DNA from: Streptomyces sp. AM 4-1-1
GTDB lineage: Bacteria > Actinomycetota > Actinomycetes > Streptomycetales > Streptomycetaceae
Direction: 5' to 3'
NCBI RefSeq assembly: GCF_029167625.1
Contig: NZ_CP119145.1
Span: 4,712,001 to 4,776,000, forward strand
DNA length: 64,000 nucleotides
Below, piece after piece: positions 9,411 through 16,146 of this stretch. Position 1 is the first letter of the stretch, and every line of letters starts with the position of its first letter. A model generated the notes under the pieces. It did not search any database. It was given only the letters and a program-made list of their open reading frames with translations, and was not told where the DNA came from. The translations under genes and the position numbers were made by a program.

Positions 9411-9434
9411 CCGCCGTACCCCTGACACGCCTGT

Positions 9435-9465
9435 CGGCCCGGCGGACGTTCGTCCTGCCGGGCCG
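9435..9465. terminator. Bidirectional hairpin between convergent genes
   Basis: CGGCCCGGC (9435-9443) pairs with GCCGGGCCG (9457-9465), and an inner GAC/GTC extends the stem. It lies between the 3' ends of the glycosidase-like gene and the opposing DUF5133 gene. Confidence 0.7.
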
Positions 9466-9485
9466 GTGGGGGCGCACAGCGCGGA

Positions 9486-9746
9486 TCAGGCGGTGAGGGT
9501 GACGCGAGTGAGGGTGTCGGGCGCGGAACTCGCCTTCGCGCGCGCTGCCGCGGCGTTCTCCAGCAGGGCGTCGGCGGCCGTGAGCGCGTCACGGATGGTC
9601 CGGGTACCCGTGGCGACGCACAGGGTGTAGACCACGCTCTCCAGCGTTTGCCGGGAGCCGGGTGTGTCGTTCTCCGCCACTGCGATACGCGCGGTGGCGT
9701 ACTGGGCGAGGAGTGTGCGAAGCACCTGGGGGTGGGGAACCAGCAT
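9486..9746 (-). CDS. DUF5133 protein
   Basis: An 86-residue protein beginning MLVPHPQVLRTLLAQY, with the VVYTLCVATGTR core that marks the DUF5133 family, which is common in Streptomyces and often linked to regulatory loci. It is probably a small helical cytoplasmic protein. The start has a clear AGAAGGG ribosome site. A perfect palindrome (9814-9830) overlaps its likely promoter, so it is probably under repressor control. No function is known to me for the family. Confidence 0.8.
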   Translation of the reverse strand: MLVPHPQVLRTLLAQYATARIAVAENDTPGSRQTLESVVYTLCVATGTRTIRDALTAADALLENAAAARAKASSAPDTLTRVTLTA

Positions 9747-9796
9747 GGCATCAGCCCTTCTCGTGACCTGAAGGTCATCTGTCCCCAGTTCCGTCG

Positions 9797-9830
9797 AGTA
9801 TTCCCATGCGTTACATCACACGGTGTGATG
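9797..9830 (-). promoter_or_regulatory. Promoter and palindromic operator of the DUF5133 gene
   Basis: CATCACAC (9814-9821), one central base, then GTGTGATG (9823-9830): perfect 8-bp arms. Reading on the minus strand, an AATACT -10-like hexamer (9797-9802) follows at the distance that would place the -35 region inside the palindrome. A bound repressor would block this promoter. The regulator is not identified. Confidence 0.55.
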
Positions 9831-9850
9831 CGCGGGTCGCCGGTCGTTCG

Positions 9851-11122
9851 TCAGCCACGCAGCTCGGCGGCCGCCCTCGTGGCCAAGTCCTTCGCCTGGC
9901 CGCACAGTTCGGCGGTTCGCCGAGGGCCGTGGACCTCAAGGCGCAGGATCTCCTGAACCTGTCCGCCCTGCTCGTCGGTGAGGTTGCGGTGCACCACCTG
10001 CGCCAGACAGCCGTCGTCGTCCTCGGCGGGCATCACGAAAGCGGAGCTGCCGCCGAGCTGTACCGGGCGGCCGTCCCAGGGCGCGGCCAGGGGCCGGCTC
10101 TGGTCGAACTCCACGATCACCGCGAAGCGGGTCGCCGGGCTGTTCCACTCGCACCGCCAGTTCGCGTATCCGGCCGTGTAGTCCTCGGCGGTCAGTCCGG
10201 GCAGCGCGCTGAGCGATGAGGCGTCCAGCAGAAGACAGGCGTTGACACCGATCAGCGAATCCGGTGGAGCGGTCCTGCGGCGGAGTTCCCCCTCGCCGAT
10301 CACGCCGAGGGCCGTCCTCGTGGCCAGATCGGCCATGGCGCAGAGATCGGCGCGCCCGTCCGCGGAGTGGTCGGTGGGGCCGACGCGTACGGAGACGACG
10401 TGGAGGTCGGGGAGCAGCAGGGTGCGTTCGCACTCGCCGTTCTGGAGGGGGGACTCCATGACGCGTACGGCTCCCGCCTGCCGGATGCGGCCGGGCGGAG
10501 CGTCGGGGAAGGAGCCCGGTTTGCGCAACTGAACCTCGATGTCCACGTCCGGCCCCTCGGAGGGCTGCACGATGACGTCGCAACGGTCGAAATTGCCGTA
10601 GTGGCGGTCGAGCACGGTGTGCCCGAACCGCTTGAACGCACCGGCGTCGGTGAGCGCGCACGGATCGGCGGTGCGCGGATCACCGATCACGGACGTCCGG
10701 TCCGCGCCGGGCGCCGGTACGGAGGGGTGCACCGGGATGGCCGCGTCCACGGAGCCGGTCCGTCGCTGTGGAGCGGCCAGGTCGGACGCGGGTACCAGGA
10801 GGAGGATCAGGGACACCACGACCCGCACGGCGGTGACGGCTCCGGGCCGCACGAGGCGTGAGAGGCGCTCGGGACGGGTGGGGTGATCGGGTCGGGCCGG
10901 GTGCCCGGGACGTGGGGGAGGTGTCGGGCGCGGGCGGCGTGAGCGGCGCGCGGGAGCGAGGCCGATGTGGATGTGCTGGTCGCCGACCACGATCTGCTGG
11001 TGTCCGGAGACGATGGTCTGGTCCCCGGAGACGATGTTCTGGTCCCCGGCGGCCTGGTTGATCCGGCCGTGCTCCCGCGCGCGGGCCGTGAATCGGGCGT
11101 CCGACCCGTTGCCCTCGTTCAT
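9851..11122 (-). CDS. Membrane sensor with N-terminal amyloid-like motif repeats
   Basis: A 423-residue protein in three parts. Residues 17-54 hold a glycine/glutamine/isoleucine motif, INQAAGDQ, followed by degenerate seven-residue repeats of the type GDQxIVS ending in GDQHIHIG. A Pro/Arg linker follows, then one transmembrane helix (about 95-113). The outer part (about 150-423) contains two similar units, each with four cysteines in the same order (DPCAL, RCD, ECE, LCAMADLA; then NACLL, RCEW, GCLA, LCGQAKDLA), resembling a DUF3558-like extracellular fold. The ATG start at 11122 overlaps the upstream stop as ATGA, so translation is coupled to the Bell-like gene. The N-terminal motif resembles bacterial amyloid signalling sequences and the RHIM core. 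I infer a transmembrane receptor that templates its partner; this is untested. Confidence 0.7.
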   Translation of the reverse strand: MNEGNGSDARFTARAREHGRINQAAGDQNIVSGDQTIVSGHQQIVVGDQHIHIGLAPARRSRRPRPTPPPRPGHPARPDHPTRPERLSRLVRPGAVTAVRVVVSLILLLVPASDLAAPQRRTGSVDAAIPVHPSVPAPGADRTSVIGDPRTADPCALTDAGAFKRFGHTVLDRHYGNFDRCDVIVQPSEGPDVDIEVQLRKPGSFPDAPPGRIRQAGAVRVMESPLQNGECERTLLLPDLHVVSVRVGPTDHSADGRADLCAMADLATRTALGVIGEGELRRRTAPPDSLIGVNACLLLDASSLSALPGLTAEDYTAGYANWRCEWNSPATRFAVIVEFDQSRPLAAPWDGRPVQLGGSSAFVMPAEDDDGCLAQVVHRNLTDEQGGQVQEILRLEVHGPRRTAELCGQAKDLATRAAAELRG

Positions 11123-11544
11123 CGTCCGATGATGTGGATGCTGCCGCCGGCCTGGTTGACCTGTGCGTGACCGGATGCGCGGGCACGCAGATCGATCCGA
11201 GGACTCCCCGCACCGGTCTCCCGGGGCAGGGAGTTCCGTGACGCGTCGACCAGACGCCTGAGTTCGTCGGCGAGTTCCGGATCGGCGGCCAGCAGCCGGC
11301 GCAGTCGTCCCTGCCATTCGCCGACGAGGGCGTCGTGTGCCCGCTCGTCACCGCCCAGCAGAGCGGCCAACGCGTCGGTACGGGTCTCGGCCAGCTCCGC
11401 CTCGATCGTCCGGGCCCTGTCCGGGTGCACGCGGTGCCACAGTGCCCCGATGGCCGCCTGCGTCTGCTCCCACGCCGCCGACGTCAGTGCCTCGACCACG
11501 GTCGTCGCGGCTGTCGCCGCCAGAATGCTCAGTTCTGGGTCCAT
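11119..11544 (-). CDS. Bell-like helical effector with C-terminal amyloid-like motif
   Basis: A 141-residue protein. Residues 1-105 are helical and Ala-rich (MDPELSILAATAATTVVEAL..., ending AADPELADELRRLVD), the pattern of the bacterial Bell domain, considered the counterpart of fungal HeLo-like membrane-killing domains. After a short linker, residues 123-141 form SGHAQVNQAGGSIHIIGR, which fits the QAG-x-I type of bacterial amyloid signalling motif. No membrane segment or signal peptide is obvious. The stop overlaps the next gene's start by ATGA, and that protein carries a related motif at its N-terminus, giving the receptor/effector pairing known from fungal and bacterial amyloid signalling. 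A 16-bp palindrome lies 43 bp upstream. The Bell assignment is by eye and should be tested by profile search. Confidence 0.7.
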   Translation of the reverse strand: MDPELSILAATAATTVVEALTSAAWEQTQAAIGALWHRVHPDRARTIEAELAETRTDALAALLGGDERAHDALVGEWQGRLRRLLAADPELADELRRLVDASRNSLPRETGAGSPRIDLRARASGHAQVNQAGGSIHIIGR

Positions 11545-11586
11545 GCAGAGCCCCCGGGATGACTACGTTCCGCGCTGAGCACGACA

Positions 11587-11602
11587 CGGTAGACGGCTAC
11601 CG
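11587..11602. promoter_or_regulatory. 16-bp palindrome upstream of the amyloid-motif operon
   Basis: CGGTAG-ACGG-CTACCG, perfect 6-bp arms with a 4-bp spacer, 43 bp before the Bell-like gene start. It may be an operator controlling the two-gene operon. Confidence 0.4.
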
Positions 11603-12653
11603 GTGCGGGTGTGGGGCAATCCCGGGAGAATCCCTCTCACGGTGGACGCCACGCCATCGGGGACCGGGGGAGACGAGGGGATGGCGGGTGCCGGGACGGA
11701 CTGGTGGCCGGCCGCCTGGCCGGTCGGCGTCGGCGAGAGAGAGGCGCTGCACCCCCCTCCGAGTGCAGCCCCTCACGCTCCTGCCGACGTCACGCCCGAG
11801 CGGGACACAACGCCGTTTCACGGCCGTTCCGGGGCCTGTTGGGCCTCGGCGGGTGCCGTATGCATGAGCTGTGACCCGTGACCCCTGACAATGGTTGTCT
11901 CCATATTCACAAGATCTTTATGTGATGTGCGTCACGCGTGGAGTGGTGATTCGGTCAGCGCCGGAGCCTCGATCGGGGACCGGGGTCTCTTCGCAGTCCC
12001 TATGCCCCATCCGTCCTGTCATGCCCCCTCCGAACACGCCCGAACGACGCGGGTGCCGGGGCTCGGGGACGGACGCTGCTGGAGCGCGCTACGGGAGAGC
12101 GGTCATCGCTGTCGGGTCGGTGCCCCGGGGTGCGGGGGCGGGTGCGCATCAGGAGACCGGTCGGCCGCGAGGGAGGGGAACCGCCCGATGCGGTGACGCG
12201 GCGGCGCGGGCAGTGCGCCGGACGCAGCGGTTGCGGGGACGTCTCGCGCTTCGCGCTTCGTACGCCCGACTCCGCGCCCCGTCCACCCCGTACCGGCATC
12301 GGACCGCGCAACCATTCCGTCCGATGCGGTCGGCTCCGGGCGTCCCCGAAGCCGACCGTTCTCGATGACCGGGCTGCTGTCCCCTGCCGACCGGTCACGC
12401 GCGCCGGAACGCGGTCCCACGACGTACACGCGGTACGCCACACGCTCCGGCGGAGCCACGCGTGGTTCTTCCAACGCCGCCCCTGGCTGGCACGGACACC
12501 GGGACCAACGAAGCCGCCGTGTTGCCGGTCACGCACCGTACGGGTGAGAGCGGGCCCGAACGCGGTTGCGGGGTGGGGCGCGAAGAACGCGCCGGGCGTG
12601 CGGGGCGGTACACCGGGCACGCCGGTGCGCAGGCGGAGCCGGGGTGCGGGCCG
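11603..12653. other. 1.05-kb region without a supported gene
   Basis: All open frames here read as Arg/Pro/Gly-rich out-of-phase sequence without a ribosome site or family motif. Around 11885-11940 the composition becomes AT-rich, with GACAA-TGG-TTGTC (11887-11899) and a Crp-like site just after it, which suggests a promoter or regulatory segment. I see nothing else convincing; a small RNA or decayed gene is possible. Confidence 0.5.
11921..11936. promoter_or_regulatory. Crp-like site
   Basis: TGTGA-TGTGCG-TCACG matches the classical TGTGA-N6-TCACA pattern at nine of ten fixed bases and also fits the Streptomyces Crp form GTG-N6-GNCAC. It lies in the AT-rich part of a gene-free region, about 380 bp upstream of the Bell-like gene. 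The target is unclear. Confidence 0.35.
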
Positions 12654-12977
12654 TCACGCGCGGCCGCGGCAGAGTTCGAGCAGCGTCATCGCGAGAGGCG
12701 TGCCGGGCTTGCCGAGCGCGTCGCGGTAGCGGCCGAGGATGTCCATCTCGCGCGAGAGGCTGACCCGGCGGCCCCCGGAGGTGATCCGGGCCTCCTGGAT
12801 GACCGCCGAGACGGCCATCCGTTCCTGCACGAGGCCGATGATCCGGTCGTCGAGGGCGTCGATGCGCTCGCGGGCGCCGCCGATCAGCGAGACGGCCTCC
12901 TCGGTGCGTGCGCCGGTCCGCTCGGCGGCGGTCGCGGTCCGGTGGGTCCGGTCGGCCTCGGTGCTGTTGCTGGTCAT
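12654..12977 (-). CDS. Chorismate mutase (AroQ type)
   Basis: A 107-residue AroQ-fold enzyme that would convert chorismate to prephenate for phenylalanine and tyrosine synthesis. The family pattern is visible: [20 protein letters not shown] (helix 1 with the catalytic arginine region), IQEAR, then [11 protein letters not shown] and a C-terminal LELCRGRA. Length is that of a stand-alone monofunctional mutase, like Rv0948c in Mycobacterium. ATG 12977 has an AGGAG ribosome site. About 120 bp upstream on the same strand is a 23-codon aromatic-rich leader frame followed by a strong hairpin, so the gene is probably controlled by attenuation in response to charged tRNA-Phe or tRNA-Tyr. It is divergent from guaA. 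Confidence 0.88.
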   Translation of the reverse strand: MTSNSTEADRTHRTATAAERTGARTEEAVSLIGGARERIDALDDRIIGLVQERMAVSAVIQEARITSGGRRVSLSREMDILGRYRDALGKPGTPLAMTLLELCRGRA

Positions 12978-13042
12978 GTCCGTGACTCCTGATGTCCTGG
13001 TGGGGCGTGGTTGCCGCCCCCGGAGCATTCGGGCCCGGAACG

Positions 13043-13079
13043 CCAGAACGCCCCGGGCCTGTCGGCCCGGGGCGCCTGG
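13043..13079 (-). terminator. Attenuator hairpin of the chorismate mutase leader
   Basis: CGCCCCGGGCC (13049-13059) and GGCCCGGGGCG (13064-13074) form a perfect 11-bp stem with a 4-base loop; CCAG/CTGG (13043-13046 and 13076-13079) extends it past a small bulge. It lies between the leader peptide stop and the chorismate mutase start. A further GGGCCCGG (13031-13038) could compete for the same arms, giving an alternative fold. There is no U-run, as is usual in Streptomyces. Confidence 0.65.
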
Positions 13080-13098
13080 AACGTTGCTTGTCAGTTGC

Positions 13099-13170
13099 TC
13101 AAGCAGCACGACCATGGCAGCCGGCGGGCCGGATGCCATAGGTAAAGACGAAGGTCGTGTGCTGACGCAT
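13099..13170 (-). CDS. Aromatic leader peptide (23 aa)
   Basis: A short frame on the minus strand encodes [18 protein letters not shown] and five more residues. It has Phe, Phe and Tyr within five codons, using TTT and TAT, which are rare in this genome. A promoter (TTGGAC, 18 bp, CATACT) ends 7 bp before its ATG, so the transcript would be leaderless. A strong hairpin and then chorismate mutase follow. This is the layout of amino-acid attenuation: ribosome stalling on Phe/Tyr codons would change the downstream fold. Not found by ordinary gene callers because of its size. Confidence 0.65.
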   Translation of the reverse strand: MRQHTTFVFTYGIRPAGCHGRAA

Positions 13171-13177
13171 GGGGCAC

Positions 13178-13207
13178 AGTATGGCCCCACCCCGCCCGGG
13201 GGTCCAA
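13178..13207 (-). promoter_or_regulatory. Promoter of leader peptide and chorismate mutase
   Basis: On the minus strand, -35 TTGGAC (13207-13202) and -10 CATACT (13183-13178) are spaced by 18 bp. The ATG of the leader peptide is 7 bp beyond the -10, so transcription should start at or beside it. Confidence 0.6.
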
Positions 13208-13245
13208 CGCGACGCCCGGATGCTGAGACACGGTGCGGGGCGGTC

Positions 13246-13380
13246 GGCCGGTACGGAACCACGGTCCGTCACCGGTACGGAACCACCGTTCGTCACCGGT
13301 ACGGGATCGCTTCTGCCACTGGTAGGGAACCCACCGCCGCCGGTACGGAATCCACCGTCACCGGAACGGAATCCTCCGGG
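13246..13380 (+). repeat. Six degenerate ~22-bp tandem repeats upstream of guaA
   Basis: The word CACCGGTACGGAACCACCGT recurs about six times with substitutions and small length changes (for example CACTGGTAGGGAACC and CACCGGAACGGAATCC). The array fills the space between the chorismate mutase leader promoter and the guaA promoter. It could be a decayed operator array or a simple tandem expansion. Confidence 0.7.
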
Positions 13381-13427
13381 CCGTGGTGGCCATGTCCGCC
13401 GGGCAAGGGGTGTATACGCATCACCGG

Positions 13428-13433
13428 TAGAAT
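13428..13433 (+). promoter_or_regulatory. Candidate -10 element of guaA
   Basis: TAGAAT sits 40 bp before the guaA start, after the tandem repeats; a TATACG at 13413-13418 is an alternative. No good -35 hexamer is visible. Confidence 0.4.
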
Positions 13434-13473
13434 TGACCGGACCGACCCCCTCTCACCGCCGGAAGGCCGCCTC

Positions 13474-15069
13474 GTGCCAGCAGCACCCCCCGCCGCCCCC
13501 GACACCACACCCGACGTGGTCCTCGTTGTCGACTTCGGCGCGCAGTACGCCCAGCTCATCGCCCGCCGCGTCCGTGAGGCCCGGGTCTACAGCGAGATCG
13601 TCCCGTCCACGATGCCGGTGGCCGAGATGCTGGCCAAGAAGCCCCGGGCGATCATCCTGTCCGGCGGCCCTTCCTCGGTGTACGCGGAGGGGGCGCCCAG
13701 CCTGGACCGCGCGCTGTTCGAGGCGGGCGTACCGGTCTTCGGCATGTGCTACGGCTTTCAGCTGATGGCCACCACGCTCGGCGGCACCGTCGACGACAAC
13801 GGCGCCCGTGAGTACGGCCGTACCGGACTCACCGTCTCGAAGGCCGCCTCCACCCTCTTCGAGGGCACCCCCACCGAGCAGTCGGTGTGGATGTCGCACG
13901 GCGACGCCTGCTCGGCCGCCCCCGAGGGCTTCACCGTCACCGCGTCCACGGACGTCGTGTCGGTCGCCGCGTTCGAGAACGACGAGAAGAAGCTGTACGG
14001 CGTCCAGTACCACCCGGAGGTCATGCACTCCACGCACGGCCAGCAGGTCCTGGAGCACTTCCTCTACCGCGGCGCGGGCATCGAGCCGACCTGGACCACG
14101 CAGAACGTCGTCGAGGAGCAGATCGCCCTCATCCGCGAGCAGGTCGGCACCAAGCGCGCCATCTGCGGGCTGTCCGGCGGGGTGGACTCCGCGGTGGCCG
14201 CCGCCCTCGTACAGAAGGCCATCGGCTCCCAGCTGACCTGTGTGTACGTCGACCACGGCCTGATGCGCAAGGGCGAGACCGAGCAGGTCGAGAAGGACTT
14301 CGTGGCCGCCACGGGCGTGCAGCTGAAGGTCGTCGACGCCGAGGAGCGCTTCCTGAACGCGCTGGCCGGAGTCTCCGACCCGGAGCAGAAGCGGAAGATC
14401 ATCGGTCGCGAGTTCATCCGCGTCTTCGAGCAGGCCCAGGCGGAACTCGTCGCCGAGGCGGGCGCGGCCGGCGAGGATGTCGCGTTCCTCGTCCAGGGCA
14501 CGCTCTACCCGGACGTCGTCGAGTCCGGCGGCGGCACCGGCACCGCCAACATCAAGTCGCACCACAACGTCGGCGGTCTCCCCGACGACATCGAGTTCAA
14601 GCTCGTCGAGCCGCTGCGCCAGCTGTTCAAGGACGAGGTCCGGATGGTCGGCCAGGAGCTGGGTCTGCCCGAGGAGATCGTCCAGCGCCAGCCGTTCCCC
14701 GGCCCCGGACTCGGTATCCGGATCGTGGGCGAGGTCACCAAGGACCGCCTCGACCTGCTGCGCGAGGCCGACTCCATCGCCCGCGAGGAGCTGACGGCGG
14801 CCGGACTCGACCGCGACATCTGGCAGTGCCCGGTGGTCCTCCTCGCCGACGTACGCTCGGTCGGCGTCCAGGGCGACGGCCGTACTTACGGTCACCCGAT
14901 CGTGCTCCGCCCGGTCTCGTCCGAGGACGCCATGACGGCGGACTGGTCGCGGCTGCCGTACGAGACGCTGGCGAAGATCTCCACCCGCATCACGAACGAG
15001 GTCGCGGACGTCAACCGGGTGGTCCTCGACGTGACGAGCAAGCCGCCGGGCACCATCGAGTGGGAGTAG
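13474..15069 (+). CDS. guaA: GMP synthase (glutamine-hydrolysing)
   Basis: A 531-residue enzyme that makes GMP from XMP using glutamine and ATP. The class I amidotransferase domain starts at [15 protein letters not shown], with nucleophile Cys92 in GMCYG and the His/Glu pair in YHPEV. The ATP pyrophosphatase loop SGGVDS is at 234-239, and the C-terminal dimerisation domain ends [11 protein letters not shown], the normal end of the family. GTG 13474 is chosen because GGAAGG lies 7 bp upstream and homology begins about 15 residues later; the frame remains open far upstream through the tandem repeats, but those residues look non-coding. A strong hairpin follows the stop codon. The function is as certain as motif reading allows. 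Confidence 0.97.
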   Translation: MPAAPPAAPDTTPDVVLVVDFGAQYAQLIARRVREARVYSEIVPSTMPVAEMLAKKPRAIILSGGPSSVYAEGAPSLDRALFEAGVPVFGMCYGFQLMATTLGGTVDDNGAREYGRTGLTVSKAASTLFEGTPTEQSVWMSHGDACSAAPEGFTVTASTDVVSVAAFENDEKKLYGVQYHPEVMHSTHGQQVLEHFLYRGAGIEPTWTTQNVVEEQIALIREQVGTKRAICGLSGGVDSAVAAALVQKAIGSQLTCVYVDHGLMRKGETEQVEKDFVAATGVQLKVVDAEERFLNALAGVSDPEQKRKIIGREFIRVFEQAQAELVAEAGAAGEDVAFLVQGTLYPDVVESGGGTGTANIKSHHNVGGLPDDIEFKLVEPLRQLFKDEVRMVGQELGLPEEIVQRQPFPGPGLGIRIVGEVTKDRLDLLREADSIAREELTAAGLDRDIWQCPVVLLADVRSVGVQGDGRTYGHPIVLRPVSSEDAMTADWSRLPYETLAKISTRITNEVADVNRVVLDVTSKPPGTIEWE

Positions 15070-15093
15070 TCCCACCCCGGACCGGTCAACACT

Positions 15094-15127
15094 GATGCCG
15101 TCGCTCATTCGTTTGGGCGGCGGCATC
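15094..15127 (+). terminator. Terminator of guaA
   Basis: GATGCCGTCGCT (15094-15105) pairs with GGCGGCGGCATC (15116-15127), 12 bp including two G-T pairs, 24 bp after the stop codon. Confidence 0.75.
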
Positions 15128-15185
15128 GTCGTATTCGCTGGGTACGCTGGCCGTACAGGCGAGACTCCGTCCCATGGGAGCAATC

Positions 15186-15791
15186 ATGAGTGCCGCACCT
15201 GAGTACCAGCTCGGAGAGCAGAAGTACCGGTGGCCCATCCCGCCCGAAGGCGGCTGGACGGCGGACGATCTCGACCGAATCCCGGGCCTCCCGCCGCATA
15301 CCGAGCTGATTGACGGGAGTCTCGTTTTCATGAGTCCGCAGACCGCCTTCCACGGGCGCGCCATGCGTTTGTTCGAAAATGCTCTGCTGGACCAGGCACC
15401 GGATCATCTGGACGTCCTGCGGGAGATGGCGATCAAGCTGGATGAGCGGAACCGGCCGGAGCCCGACGTGCTGGTGTTCTCCGTGGATGCGAATACGGGA
15501 CACCGGCAGACCTGGTTCAAGCCCGAGGACATCGTTCTCGCCGTGGAGGTCGTGTCCGACGATTCCGTGGTCCGCGACCGCGAGGTAAAGCCCCGCAAAT
15601 ACGCCGCGGCCGGCGTCCCGCACTTCTGGCGCGTGGAGGCGAACGGCGAGGGACTGCCCATCGTGTACGTGTATGAGCTCGATCCGGCCCTGATGGCGTA
15701 CACGCCCACCGGTATTCACCACAACCGTCTGAAGCTGGACGTCCCCTTCACGATCGACGTCGACCTCACCGCGGTCAACCGGCGGCGCTGA
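15186..15791 (+). CDS. Uma2-family putative endonuclease (DUF820)
   Basis: A 201-residue protein of the Uma2 family, which has a PD-(D/E)xK nuclease fold. The marks are LIDGSLVFMSP near residue 41, PEPDVLVFS (Asp94), VEVVSDDSVVRDREVK (Glu121 and Lys135) and YAAAGVPHFW, in the usual order. ATG 15186 is preferred over the ATG 12 bp upstream because GGGAG lies directly before it. Uma2 genes are abundant in Streptomyces and cyanobacteria, and their biological role is largely unknown. The gene stands alone downstream of the guaA terminator. Confidence 0.85.
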   Translation: MSAAPEYQLGEQKYRWPIPPEGGWTADDLDRIPGLPPHTELIDGSLVFMSPQTAFHGRAMRLFENALLDQAPDHLDVLREMAIKLDERNRPEPDVLVFSVDANTGHRQTWFKPEDIVLAVEVVSDDSVVRDREVKPRKYAAAGVPHFWRVEANGEGLPIVYVYELDPALMAYTPTGIHHNRLKLDVPFTIDVDLTAVNRRR

Positions 15792-16146
15792 CCGTCGACC
15801 GGTTGCGATGGCTCCGCGCCTACGGAGGGCACAGGCCATCGCGACCGGGGCCGCGTCCGGTGTGGGCAGCGTCTGGCCGCCCCCCGAACTCCAGACCCCG
15901 AACTCCAGACCCGGAACTCCCGACTCCGGACTCTCCGGCCCCGCGCCCCGGGCGACGGTGAGAGCGACTGGATGCCATGGTGCAAAGCACCACTTCCCTG
16001 ACCATCCGGCGGTAGATCAGTCGCACATTTTGTCGTATATCGCGTCGTTGTCGCCCCGATGCGGTCCGCGCCCGTTTCATGCGGCACAATTCGCAGCGAT
16101 CGTCGGCGAGTTGCCGGGATCGGGGCGCGAAAGGACGGCGTTGACC
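15792..16146. other. Intergenic region with short direct repeats
   Basis: CCGAACTCCAGACC-type words repeat in tandem at about 15883-15930. From 16015 to 16060 there is a locally AT-rich stretch (CACATTTTGTCGTATATCG) that probably holds the promoter of the next gene. I see no coding sequence. Confidence 0.5.

Noticed and set aside
8283..9428. Long minus-strand frame opposite the glycosidase-like gene
   Set aside because: It is antisense and lacks codon-position bias of its own; the plus-strand protein has intact catalytic-type motifs.
12103..12474. Possible 123-codon gene on the minus strand in the gene-poor region
   Set aside because: Composition is Arg/Pro/Gly-rich, there is no ribosome site and no motif.
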